From assembly GCF_014636175.1 (NCBI RefSeq), contig NZ_BMDW01000001.1, positions 62,001 to 126,000 on the forward strand: DNA of 64,000 bases, read 5' to 3'. This document shows, one piece after another, positions 26,439 through 42,148 of the stretch. Under the pieces are notes generated by a model. The model worked only from the letters and a program-made list of their open reading frames with translations, had not been told where the DNA came from and searched no databases. The DNA is from Sphingomonas psychrolutea (GTDB lineage Bacteria; Pseudomonadota; Alphaproteobacteria; Sphingomonadales; Sphingomonadaceae). Numbering within the stretch: position 1 is the stretch's first letter; each line of letters begins with the position of its first letter. A program made the position numbers and the translations under genes.

Positions 26439-26452
26439 GTGACATGTGTCAC
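26439..26452. promoter_or_regulatory. Inverted repeat upstream of the amidohydrolase gene
   Basis: GTGACA-TG-TGTCAC is perfectly symmetrical and lies about 66 nt upstream of the amidohydrolase start. It can be read as GTGA-N6-TCAC, the core of CRP/FNR-family sites. A related GTGA-N6-TCAT lies upstream of the ABC/two-component operon, so it may instead be bound by the adjacent response regulator. Confidence 0.55.
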
Positions 26453-26507
26453 CTGTCGCGCGTGACACGCGCCACTGCGCGGGGCCGCTGCAGTGCTTAG
26501 CGGCGCG

Positions 26508-27113
26508 TCACAGCCAGCCATTAGCGCGGGCGATCCGGCCGGCCTCGATCCGGTTGCCGGCGCCGAGCTTGCCCGCCGCGTCCGACAGATAGTTGCGCAC
26601 CGTGCCGGGCGACAAATCGAGACGGCGCGCGATTTCCTTGTTCGACAGCCCTTCCTCCGCCAACCGCAGCGCATCGCGTTCGCGCGGGGTCAGCGGATCG
26701 ACGCTGGCCTCCCATGCGGACGCCGCGAGCTCGGCCGGGATAAAGGTGCCGCCCGCCGCAACCACGCGGATCGCGGCGGCGAGTTGCTCGACCGGCGTAT
26801 CCTTCAACAAATAGCCGCGAACCCCCGCCGCCCGCGCACGCGCGAGATAGCCCGGTCGCGCGAAGGTCGTGACGATGACGGTGCGCGTCGCCAGCCGCTG
26901 ATCGGCCAACGCCAACGCGACATCGAGGCCGGTCAGGTGCGGCATTTCGATATCGGTCAGCAAGATATCGGGCGCCAGCGCGCGCACAAGATCGAGCGCG
27001 GCGGCACCATCGGCGGCGCGCCCGACGATCGTGAGGTCGGGCTCCATGTCGAGCAAGGCGGCAATCGCGCCGAGCACCATCGCCTGATCCTCGGCCAGAA
27101 CGATGCGGATCAT
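26508..27113 (-). CDS. NarL/FixJ-family response regulator (DesR-like)
   Basis: A 201-aa regulator. The receiver domain (1-120) has the acidic pair in IRIVLAEDQAMV, the phospho-acceptor Asp in DILLTDIEMPHLTG, Thr in TVIVTTFARPGYL and Lys in GYLLKDTPVEQL. The LuxR-type HTH is DPLTPRERDALRLAEEGLSN KEIARRLDLSPGTVRNYLSD across two runs. Its start overlaps the kinase stop by 4 nt. It should be phosphorylated by that kinase. Confidence 0.95.
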   Translation of the reverse strand: MIRIVLAEDQAMVLGAIAALLDMEPDLTIVGRAADGAAALDLVRALAPDILLTDIEMPHLTGLDVALALADQRLATRTVIVTTFARPGYLARARAAGVRGYLLKDTPVEQLAAAIRVVAAGGTFIPAELAASAWEASVDPLTPRERDALRLAEEGLSNKEIARRLDLSPGTVRNYLSDAAGKLGAGNRIEAGRIARANGWL

Positions 27114-28168
27114 GCCGGAACCGTCGCAATCAGCCGCAGCCCGCCGACGCTCGGGTCGATCGTCAACGACCCGCCCGCCGCCAGCAGTCGCTGACGCATA
27201 CCGGTCAACCCGCGCCCTTCGGTGACGCTACGGCCATGCCCGTCATCGGACACCGCCAGCCGAACTTCCTGTCCCGTCAGCGCCAGATCGATCGTACAGC
27301 TGCGTGCCTCGGCATGGCGGATGACGTTGGTCACCGCCTCGCGCAGCGTCATCGCCAGTACCGCGCCCGCCCCCGACGGAATCGCCGCAAAGTCGCCGGT
27401 GAGGTGCGGGCTGACCGATGCCGCCGCCAGCGCGGCGCTGGAGGCCGCTGCCTCCTGCGCCAGACTGCCTCCGGCTTGCCCGGCAAGCGCGGCGCGCACT
27501 TCGGCCAATCCCTCGCGCGCCAGCATCGCAATGGTGCGGCATTCGGCCTCCGCCGCCGTGGCGTCGGAGCGGACCAGTTTTCCGGCCAGGTCAGCCTTTA
27601 GCGCGACCAGCGTCAGCGTGCGCCCGACAACGTCGTGCAAATCGCGCGTGATCCGTTCGCGCTCGGCGGTGCCGGCGAGACGGCGAACCTCTTCCTGCGT
27701 CGCGAGCAAGGCCTGGGTACGCGCGTAAAAGGCTTCGCGCGAAATCGTCGCGCCGCCGGTCATCACCACCAGCAAGATGCCCGTCAGCCACCACAAGAGC
27801 GGCTGCCCCCAGACGATTCCGACCGCGGCAGTCGCCACAGCGATGACAGCGAGCACGACAATCGCGTGGCGCGGCGGGCGCAAGCGACCGGCTTCGGAAC
27901 CGGCATAGACCGAGAACACCGTCCAGCTCCCGCCGAAGGGCGCAAGCAGCGCGCCGATCGCGAACATCACCGCAATCGTGCCGAGCAGCCGCACCCCGTG
28001 CAACCGGTGGCTGATGAAATAGGTCGGCAGAAACACCGCGATGCCGATCACCGACACGATCAGCTGAAGCTGCGTCGGGGCACGCCACAGCCACGGCATC
28101 GCGTAAAAGCCGAGATAGATCAGCCATGGCCACGGCCCATCCCACCAGCGTTCGGTCTTGGTCTGCAT
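27110..28168 (-). CDS. DesK-like sensor histidine kinase (HisKA_3)
   Basis: A 352-aa membrane kinase. The start at 28168 gives four to six N-terminal helices (PWLIYLGFYAMPWLW onwards) and no large periplasmic domain, so it probably senses the membrane. The phospho-accepting His is in RERITRDLHDVVGRTLTLVA. The ATP-binding domain has the N-box TNVIRHAEA and the G-box DDGHGRSVTEGRGLTGMRQR. It forms a cognate pair with the overlapping response regulator and lies downstream of an ABC permease gene, a common arrangement for membrane-stress systems. Confidence 0.94.
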   Translation of the reverse strand: MQTKTERWWDGPWPWLIYLGFYAMPWLWRAPTQLQLIVSVIGIAVFLPTYFISHRLHGVRLLGTIAVMFAIGALLAPFGGSWTVFSVYAGSEAGRLRPPRHAIVVLAVIAVATAAVGIVWGQPLLWWLTGILLVVMTGGATISREAFYARTQALLATQEEVRRLAGTAERERITRDLHDVVGRTLTLVALKADLAGKLVRSDATAAEAECRTIAMLAREGLAEVRAALAGQAGGSLAQEAAASSAALAAASVSPHLTGDFAAIPSGAGAVLAMTLREAVTNVIRHAEARSCTIDLALTGQEVRLAVSDDGHGRSVTEGRGLTGMRQRLLAAGGSLTIDPSVGGLRLIATVPA

Positions 28169-28200
28169 GACGCTCTCGTCGCGCGGCGGAAGGGTGGCCG

Positions 28201-28953
28201 TCAAGCCGGGCTGCGCCGCCAGCCGGTCCACGCCCAGGCGGCGGAGACAGCGGTGATGCCACTCAGAATGAGCAAGTGCCCGGCGGTCGTGCCGATCATA
28301 TCCGCACTGACGATGCCGCGCGCGATCTGGCCGAGATGGTAGGACGGCAGCACCTCGCCAATGCCGCGCATCCAACCGGGCAGCAGCGCCGAGGGGATCC
28401 ACAGCCCGCCGAGCACCGCCGAGCCGAGGAACAGCGCATTGGCCATGGCGACCGCGCCCTTCCCGCCCATCCGCATGCCGATGCCAAAACCGATCAACGC
28501 GAACGGCACTGTCGATGCTAAATGCACGATCGCAAGGTGCATCCACTGCGCGGCGTTCAACCGCACCCCTCCGAGAATGCCGAGCGCGTAGATCAGCGCG
28601 ACAGCGGCGGCGGTTGCGGTGATCGCGGCGGACAATTTGGCGGCGACATAAGCACCCGCCGGCATTGGCGACACGCGCTTGAGTTCGATCAGGCCTTGCT
28701 CGCGCTCCATCGCCACGCCCGCGCCAAAGCCGAAGAGCGCGGGGCCGATCGCTGCGAACACGCCATATCCGGCCAACATCGCCGCCACTGCACCGGGTTG
28801 TGGCGATTTGGCGATCGCCAGCGTGAACAGGCCGAAAAACGCAGCAGGGGTAATGACCGAGGGCAGGATGAATTGCGGCAACCGCCACGAGCGCTTGAGT
28901 TCGGCGATGCATTCGCGGTTCCAGACGCCAATCGGCGAAGCGAGCGCGGTCAT
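28201..28953 (-). CDS. ABC-2 type transporter permease
   Basis: A 250-aa membrane protein with six predicted helices. The ABC-2 pattern is visible in EREQGLIELKRVSPMPAGAY and FLGSAVLGGLWIPSALLP GWMRGIGEVLPSYHLGQIAR across two runs. Its ATG overlaps the stop of the ATPase gene (ATGA). It would form an exporter with that ATPase, for a lipid, antibiotic or other hydrophobic substrate that is not identifiable here. Confidence 0.92.
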   Translation of the reverse strand: MTALASPIGVWNRECIAELKRSWRLPQFILPSVITPAAFFGLFTLAIAKSPQPGAVAAMLAGYGVFAAIGPALFGFGAGVAMEREQGLIELKRVSPMPAGAYVAAKLSAAITATAAAVALIYALGILGGVRLNAAQWMHLAIVHLASTVPFALIGFGIGMRMGGKGAVAMANALFLGSAVLGGLWIPSALLPGWMRGIGEVLPSYHLGQIARGIVSADMIGTTAGHLLILSGITAVSAAWAWTGWRRSPA

Positions 28954-29858
28954 GCGGCAATCCTGTGGTCCGGCGTCAGCAACGCGGCGATGGCGTCTTC
29001 GAGCGCGGCATCGGCGACGCGCAGATCGGCAAGTCCGGGATCGGCCCCGCAAAGCGCGCGCACCGTCGCGACCGCGTCGGTCGTCACGATCCGCACTTCG
29101 GCCCCGTCGGCGGCACCGTCGCGCACACCCGGCAAGATCGCCACGCGCGCCAGCGGCAGCGACGAGCGGCAGCGGATCACCGAGCCGCCAGCGCGCGCGC
29201 GGAGTGCCGCGGGCGTATCATCGGCGACGATTCGCCCGGCATCGATCACGATGACGCGATCCGCAAGCATGTCGGCCTCGGCCAGATCATGGCTCGTCAA
29301 CAGCACGGCCGCGCCCGCGTTTGCCGCTTCGCGGATCGTTCCCCACAGCGCGCGCGTGGCGGCACGGTCCATGCCCGCGGTCGGTTCGTCGAGTACCAGC
29401 AGATCGGGCCGCCCGCACATCGCCATCGCGTACAGCACCCGCCGCGCCTGCCCGCCCGACAGCGCGCCACAGCGGCGCGTTGCCAGATCGGCGATATCGG
29501 CGATCGCCAGCGTTTCGGCGAGCGGACGCGGGTCGCGATAATAGCCCGATTGGAGCGTAACGATTTCCGCGACGGTCATGACATCAGGCAGGCCAGCGGC
29601 CTGTAACATGACGCCCATCCGCGCACGCGCCGCGGGCCGGGCGGGATCGAGGCCGAACAGTCGCGCTTCGCCGGCATCGGGTCGCAAGCGTCCGGTCAGC
29701 AAGCTGACGCTGGTCGTCTTGCCCGCACCGTTGGGGCCAAGCAGCGCGGTGACTTCCCCGGCGCGGATCGCCAATTCGAACCGGTCGAGCACCTGCCGAC
29801 CGCCAAGCCGCTTCGATACCGCCTCCAGCGTCGCGACTGCGGACAAATCCTGCACCAT
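28950..29858 (-). CDS. ABC transporter ATP-binding protein
   Basis: A 302-aa ATPase. Walker A is LLGPNGAGKTTSVSLL, the Q-loop follows at MLQAAGLPDVMTVAE, the signature is GALSGGQARRVLYAMA, Walker B is DLLVLDEPTAGMD and the switch His is in LLTSHDLAEADML. The C-terminal 80 residues are the extension seen in DrrA/CcmA-type exporters. First gene of an ATPase-permease-kinase-regulator operon with an operator-like repeat 75 nt upstream of its start. Confidence 0.95.
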   Translation of the reverse strand: MVQDLSAVATLEAVSKRLGGRQVLDRFELAIRAGEVTALLGPNGAGKTTSVSLLTGRLRPDAGEARLFGLDPARPAARARMGVMLQAAGLPDVMTVAEIVTLQSGYYRDPRPLAETLAIADIADLATRRCGALSGGQARRVLYAMAMCGRPDLLVLDEPTAGMDRAATRALWGTIREAANAGAAVLLTSHDLAEADMLADRVIVIDAGRIVADDTPAALRARAGGSVIRCRSSLPLARVAILPGVRDGAADGAEVRIVTTDAVATVRALCGADPGLADLRVADAALEDAIAALLTPDHRIAA

Positions 29859-29932
29859 CTGAGCATCTCCTTCTGCAAGGAGTCTATGGCAGGGCGACAG
29901 CGCGCGGCATTGCCGGATGTCAGCCGATGCGA

Positions 29933-29946
29933 GTGACGTTTGTCAT
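29933..29946. promoter_or_regulatory. GTGA-N6-TCAT site upstream of the ABC/two-component operon
   Basis: GTGACGTTTGTCAT lies 75-88 nt upstream of the ATPase start. It shares the GTGAC...TGTCA halves of the palindrome found upstream of the amidohydrolase gene. It is a candidate site for a CRP/FNR-type protein or for the operon's own response regulator. Confidence 0.45.
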
Positions 29947-29974
29947 GGGCAACCGTCGCCGCAGCGGTTGCAGT

Positions 29975-31648
29975 TCAGACGATCCCGACCGACGTGAACG
30001 CCGCTTCGAGCGCGGCGATCTTGCGTTGCAGCTCGGCGGGCGATGACCGTCGGAACAGCGATCGTGCCGCGCTCACGGCGTAACGACGGCTATCGCCGAA
30101 TTGCGACGTTCGCGACAGGAGCTGCGTCACCGCGACATAGAAAACCGCGGCGACATCCTCCGGCGTAAAGACCAGTCCATTTTGGTCGGCTGCCGTCAGC
30201 ACGATGTACGCCGCCTTGTTGTGAATGCCGCTATTGGTATGGACGCCGCCCCAATCGCCGCGCCGCGTATTCGGCAATACTTTGAAATCGCGGACATGGT
30301 CGGGCTGCCCACGACTGGGCGGATTGGCCATGTCGCGAAACGGCTTACCGTTATCGTAGCCATCGCCCATCAGCCAGTTCCAGGTCCGCGGGTCGGGCTT
30401 GCCGCGATTGGCGATGATCACGCCGAATATGTCGGAATAGGATTCGTTGAGCGCACCCGATTGGCCGGCATATTCCAGCCGCGATGTATGGTCGGTCACG
30501 CCGTGGAACATCTCATGCCCGACAATGTCGAGCGCGGCGGCCAGCGTCAGCAACCCGTTGCCCACACGAATTTGGCCGTAGACCATCTGGCGGCCGTTCC
30601 AATAGGCGTTGAGCCATATCTGATTGCCCGGGCTTTCGTTCTGCACGACGCAATTGACGCTGGAGTCCATTGCGCCGCCGCGATCGTCGATATTGTTGCG
30701 CTGGACGACCTCGCGCAGAAAGCTGGCCACTGCAGCCGCATTGGCGTGCGCGCTGACCGCTGCTTGCGGGAAGACCGGCGAAACTTCGCTCCCCGGCAAG
30801 GCCGAGTCGTTCACGGTCGGATCGCCAAACCCGAAATCGTAGGTCGTAATATTGTAGACCGTGTCGCGCAAAATGGTGCGGCCGGCTACGGCCTCGACGC
30901 GAATGTCGCGGACGACGTTGTGCGCGTCGGGTGCCTGCTGCACTTGCGACGCCATGCTTGGGGTGCGGGGCAATTCGGCAATCACGCGCGCGGTTTGCGC
31001 ATCGACGACATAGTCGAAATAGCGCGGAGCAACCGGCTCCACCTTTGTGCCAGGCGTTTTCGGAGCCGTGACGGGGACGTCTTCGAAAATGAACGCCAAG
31101 CGCCATTTCGATCGCGCCGCCTCAAAATAATAGGTGAGCCGCGGCGCGATGTCGGTCAGCAGCTTCTCGTAAGGCGGCTTTGCCTCCACCGCGGCCGCGG
31201 CCTCGGCGGGCGAGATTTTTGCGACCGGCGTGATATCGGTCGGCGCGCCCAGCGCCGAATTCAGGCTGACCAGTGCATTGTCGTCATCGAGCTCGACCGT
31301 GACCAGCGACCCGTAAACCGGGATATCGTGCAGCGTCTGGCGAAACTTGACCGTCTTCGTACCGGTCAGCGGGACGGTTTCGGTTCCCACCACTTTGAAG
31401 CGGCTTGTGCCGGTATTGCTGGCCGGCGCCGTGAACGCGGGCGCGCTGTCGCTGTCGAGCGCTTGGTCGAGATAGCGTCGCGCGGCGGTTTCGGGATCGA
31501 CCGCTGCGGTCGCCAGCGCAGCGGCGCTGAACGCAGGCAACGTATCCCGCTCCGCCGCGAGTGCTGCAAAGGTCGGCTGTTCGGCCACATCGCCGGCATG
31601 GAGCGAGAAAGATTTAAGCCCATTCCCCGGAGCATCGGTAATCGCCAT
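29975..31648 (-). CDS. M4-family (thermolysin-like) zinc metallopeptidase
   Basis: A 557-aa protease. ATG 31648 has AAGGAGGG 7 nt upstream. The propeptide (about 1-230) has FTP/PepSY features (FRQTLHDIPVYGSLVTVELD). The zinc site is DIVGHEMFHGVTDHTS with the third ligand in GALNESYSDIFGVI. The proton donor His is in GVHTNSGIHNKAAYIVLTA. No signal peptide is visible at the N-terminus (MAITDAPGNGLKSFSLHAGD), which is odd for a family that is normally secreted. Export by another route or a cytosolic role would have to be shown. Confidence 0.92.
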   Translation of the reverse strand: MAITDAPGNGLKSFSLHAGDVAEQPTFAALAAERDTLPAFSAAALATAAVDPETAARRYLDQALDSDSAPAFTAPASNTGTSRFKVVGTETVPLTGTKTVKFRQTLHDIPVYGSLVTVELDDDNALVSLNSALGAPTDITPVAKISPAEAAAAVEAKPPYEKLLTDIAPRLTYYFEAARSKWRLAFIFEDVPVTAPKTPGTKVEPVAPRYFDYVVDAQTARVIAELPRTPSMASQVQQAPDAHNVVRDIRVEAVAGRTILRDTVYNITTYDFGFGDPTVNDSALPGSEVSPVFPQAAVSAHANAAAVASFLREVVQRNNIDDRGGAMDSSVNCVVQNESPGNQIWLNAYWNGRQMVYGQIRVGNGLLTLAAALDIVGHEMFHGVTDHTSRLEYAGQSGALNESYSDIFGVIIANRGKPDPRTWNWLMGDGYDNGKPFRDMANPPSRGQPDHVRDFKVLPNTRRGDWGGVHTNSGIHNKAAYIVLTAADQNGLVFTPEDVAAVFYVAVTQLLSRTSQFGDSRRYAVSAARSLFRRSSPAELQRKIAALEAAFTSVGIV

Positions 31649-31810
31649 CACACACCCTCCTTGCGTTCAGCGGCGCAGCATATCAGCCAAGCAGCAAACC
31701 CCAGAATCGTGATGCAGCCGTACCGGATCGATCGGGTGGCGTGGCGCGCGGGGCCGTGCGCTGATCCTTTGCCCCGAGGACCGCGCTGGCGCGATCCTGG
31801 CGGCGGGCGA

Positions 31811-32739
<929 letters not shown>

Positions 32740-32740
<1 letters not shown>

Positions 32741-35700
32741 CACACCGTCATCGACATGCCGCGATAGATCCGCGCGCGGTAGCGCGAATCCTCGGCATCG
32801 GGCAGCGGCGCACCGACCAGCAATACCGCACGCGCAAAGCGCTTCACCTCTTCGAGATGTTCGTCGAGGTTACGCGGCTCCTCCGACTGGACGCGGCGCG
32901 TGAGGTTGATCTGGTTGACCGGCACGTCGTGCACCAGCCGCTCATTCTCCACCGCGAGCGTCGCGGTGAAGGCGTGGAGCGTCGTCTTGATGAAATTGGC
33001 GAGCGCGAAGGCCGGGCTCTTGTCGCCCATCGGCACATCGGGCGAGGCGAGGACCAATTGGCAATCATCGTACAACGAGGCCTTGCGCGAAACGCGGAAA
33101 TGGTTGGTCAGATTGTTGGCGACGAGCAAGCGGAACGCATCGGGATCGAGCGGATCGTCGCGCTCGAACAGCTTTTGCGGCAGCGCTTCGAACGGGGTGG
33201 AGAGAACCGTGGTAGGTCGGCCCCATTGCACCATCGCCTGGTCCATCGCGCCCTCGACCACATCGCCGCAGACGATCGATTCGACCGAGTCTGCGACATC
33301 GGACAGCGCATCCTTCAGCGCCGCGAACCCCTCCGCAGTGCGCGTGATCAGCACAACGCGCGCGACTTGCGCTTCGGTGACGAAGGCGCGCGCGGTCTCG
33401 GCGATGTAATCGATCAGATGTTCGCCGATGATCCACACCGTCTTGCCGCGCATCTGATCGAGCCGTTCCTGCTTGGGGCTGCCGAACAGTTCGCGCTCGG
33501 TGGTCGAACGTTCGACCGACAGGCCGCCCGAGGGCATGAACGTCTCGCCCGACACCGCGCGATCGGCGAGGAAGAACACCGTCGCCTGCGCGACGTCGCC
33601 CTCGGTCGGCATCTTGCCGAGATAGAGTTTGGACAAAACGCCGCTGCCGACTTTCTTGGCCTCGACCGCGATCCTCTCGGCGGGGAGGAAGGGCGCATCC
33701 TCGGGCGGGGTGCGGAGCAGCCAGCCGCCGTTGGCCTCGGCCGTATCGGCGCGGTCGCGCCAGCCGGGGGCATCGAGGAAATAGCCGCCCTGCCGCAGCC
33801 GCGAAACGAGCGCGGCGGCGATCGGCGCGGTGAGCAGATATTGGTCCCAGGTGCAAACGCCGTCGCCCTCGCGCGCGCAGGCCAGCGCCAGATCGCGAAT
33901 TTCGCGCGGGACATTGGTGTCGTGCGACATCCGCACGGTATCGTTGCGCGCCAGCCGCGTCAGCAGCGCCTCGACCCGCACACCGCGCCGCAGCGCCTTG
34001 ACCGCGGCGGCGTGGACCGCGTTGAGGCGCTTGTTTTCGAGGATCAGCTTGCCGCGCCGGTCGAACAGGCCGGGCTTGCCGCCCGTGCCCGCGAGGCGAT
34101 CGCCATCGACCGGGCCGGGCGCGATCGCGTTGAACTGCACCTCCGGCCCGAGATAGCGCGACATCGATTCGACCATCGCGCGCTGGCCCGATTTCGAGAC
34201 GGCGTAATCGGCGCGATTGGGATAGGCGACCGCGAGATATTTCTCGCCGCCGAAATAGCTTGAGACGTTGAGCACATAGCCCGACCCTTGCGCCTTCATC
34301 AGCGGCACGACGTGGTGCATCACAAAGAAATTCGAGATCAGATTTGCATCGAGCGTGTAGTTCCAGGCATCGACGCTCATGTCGACGACCATGTCTTCGG
34401 CCCCCGCGACGCCGGCATTGTTGATCAGATAATCGATCCGCCCGAATGCTTTCAGCGTCGCATCGACCGCGCCTTTGAGCGACGCGAAATTGCTGACGTC
34501 GACATTGCCGAGCGTCTGCACGCGGCGTTCGACGCCGGAGAAGCCGATGTCTTCGAGCTCGCTGACGATCCGCGCGCGGGCCACCGCGAGCTCGCTTTCG
34601 CGCCGCGCGACGATCATCACCTTGGCACCCGCCAGCGCCAGCAACCGCGCCACCTGCCCGCCGATCCCGGCCGATCCGCCGGTGATGAGCGCCACCTTGC
34701 CCATATGCAGCCCGGTGATGTTCTCGCTGAAGCCCGGCATGGCTTTGCGCGATCCGGTCGCCTCGCCGATGCTGCTCGGCACGTAGAGCGTCACTTCGCG
34801 GATCTTGCTTTCCTTGAGCACGATCCGCGCGGCGTGGCCCGCGGTGAAGCGCGTGTTCTCCGCCTCAACATTGCCGAAGCGGACGATCTGGTTGCCCCAT
34901 TCGGCTTGCCGCCGCCGCCCGTGCGCGACGTCGATCTCGGATTCGTCGCGCCAGATGCGAATCAACTGCTCGGTCGCGGCGCGCAGCATCTGGGCATAGA
35001 CATCACCCTTGCCGTCGCTCGGGTTGGTCAGGAACACGAAGCGCGGTTCCTGCAGCAGCGTATCGTTGCGCTTCCAATAGCGGCTGAGCGTGCGCGCGAG
35101 CGCGCGAGCGCGATGTTGCCCGCCAACTCCACGTCCATGAAGCTTGCGACATCCTCGTCGCTTGCATCGACCAGATCGCCGACCAGTTCGCCCGGCCCCA
35201 GTACCGGCATGAACATCGCCCCAGTGATCGCGGCGAACTCCTGCGTATAGGAGGCGAGGGCGGCCTCCATCGCGGCGGGCTCGGTGCGGTTGAAGCGGAT
35301 GATCGTCAGCCGGTCGTCGGCGCCCTCCGCCTTGGCGCGGGCTTGCGCGATCGCGACATCGGCCTGGCGGGTGAGGCCGAGCAGCACGCGTGCGCCGCAC
35401 GCGATCTGGATATTGGCGATCTCCAGCGCTTCCTGCCAGCCGTCGCCCGCCGCGATCAGCACCGCCAGCCCCGCCCCGTCCATCGACCGCATCGTCGGGC
35501 GCGAGAGATAGGTCGAGCGCGCTTCCTTGCGAACCGTCATGCCGTGCGTCACTTCGAAATCATGGCCGTTATAAGCGGCGGATTCATCGCTGCCAAGGAA
35601 GACGCAGGTCGTCGCGATGTCGCTCGGCGTCGGGAAGGTCTTGGCCTTGGCATTGCCGCCGGTCGCGCGTTCGAGCGACATCATGTCGAAGAACTGGCTG

Positions 35701-36428
35701 GCGGTGGTGCCGGCATCGTCGCCGCGCATCGTGTCCATCGTCGCGAACACGCTGCGAATGCGCTCGCTCTCGATCGGGCCGGGGAAGACGAGATTGACGC
35801 GGATGCCGCGCGGGCCGAGTTCGAGCGACAATTCACGCGAGAAAGCGTTCATCGCCGCCTTGGCCACGACATACGCCGTGCGCGCGTAATACGGCGTGCG
35901 CGAGAAGATCGTCGAGATGTTGATGATCGATCCACCCTCGCCCATCGCCGTCGCCGCCGCGCGCGAGACGTTCCAGGCGACACCGAAGATGTTGCGGATC
36001 GCGTCGCCGACGGTTTCTCCGTCGGTCGAGCCCGCTTTCTTCAGCGCGGCGAGCTCATCGGCGTCGATCGGCAATTGTTCGATCGGCTGCTTCGGCCCGG
36101 CCGATCCAGCATTGTTGACGAGGATATCGATCCGCCCGAAGCGCTTCACCACATCGGCAACCCCTGCGCGGACCGATTCCGGATCGCCGCCATCGAGCGC
36201 CACGGTCGCGAGCCGTGCGGTATCGACTCCCGTCTCCGCCCGGATTGCCTCAGCGGCGGCATCGGTGCGCTCGGGCGTGCGCCCGGTCATCACCACCGTT
36301 GCGCCTTCGGCGAGATAGTGCCGCACGATATAGCCGCCGATGTTGCCGGCCGCCCCGGTTACGACGGCGATCTTGCCCGCCAACCGACCGTCGCCGGGTG
36401 CAACCACAGGGGTGTTCGCCTTCGCCAT
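32740..36428 (-). pseudogene. mcr: Bifunctional malonyl-CoA reductase, broken by an 8-bp tandem duplication
   Basis: This gene encodes the two-step NADPH reduction of malonyl-CoA to 3-hydroxypropionate, with close similarity along its whole length to Chloroflexus malonyl-CoA reductase as I remember it. The N-terminal half has TGAAGNIGGYIVRHYLAEGA, INISTIFSRTPYYARTAYVV and FPGPIESERIRSVF. The C-terminal half has VALITGGSAGIGGQVARLLA, LNVSSYFGGEKYLAVAYPNR, NAIAPGPVDGDRL and FALANFIKTTLHAFTATLAV. ATG 36428 follows GGAGAG. The frame breaks at 35096-35111: as given, translation ends at 35028 after 466 aa. Deleting one copy of the 8-bp repeat restores 1226 aa, the expected length. The C-half could start internally at 34740 or 34704. 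Confidence 0.9.
35096..35111. repeat. 8-bp tandem duplication that shifts the mcr frame
   Basis: GCGAGCGC occurs twice in direct contact on the plus strand (GCGCTCGC twice in the sense of the gene). With one copy the frame reads GNIALARTLSRYWKR, which aligns residue for residue with the homologous segment of Chloroflexus malonyl-CoA reductase (GTIVIASRLARYW). With two copies it is shifted by +2 and hits a stop about 20 codons on. Confidence 0.92.
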
Positions 36429-36550
36429 GTCACTCTCCACGTGTCGTGCGATATTGGTTCGCACCTTGGTGTTCAGAGCCTGGGGAGGGCGTGTCTGATC
36501 TTATCGAGGATTTTCATAACGGCAACGGGAGTTGCGCGTTCCCGATGCAA

Positions 36551-42043
<5,493 letters not shown>

Positions 42044-42065
42044 CCCGAATCATCCCCCTGATATT

Positions 42066-42103
42066 TTGGCAACATTGAGCCTCAATATCGAGCGATTGGC
42101 AAC
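42066..42103. promoter_or_regulatory. Palindrome between direct repeats upstream of pcs
   Basis: ATTGAG-C-CTCAAT (42074-42086) sits between two copies of TTGGCAAC (42066-42073 and 42096-42103), which are 30 nt apart. The group lies 23-60 nt upstream of the pcs start in the 105-nt gap after the LysR gene. It is a likely control region for pcs-mcr-accA; the binding protein is not known. Confidence 0.45.
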
Positions 42104-42148
42104 TCCGCCCGACGGGACATCCGATCGCCAGCGTTCCGTAGCGGCGAA

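Noticed and set aside
24307..26442. 711-aa open frame opposite the amidohydrolase
   Set aside because: The composition is Arg/Gly/Gln/His-rich with no motif; the amidohydrolase on the minus strand has complete catalytic motifs.
35028..35400. Two overlapping mcr frames taken as two genuine adjacent genes
   Set aside because: The break falls inside a conserved segment, not at a domain boundary, and an exact 8-bp duplication explains it. A natural split would be expected near the half-way domain border.
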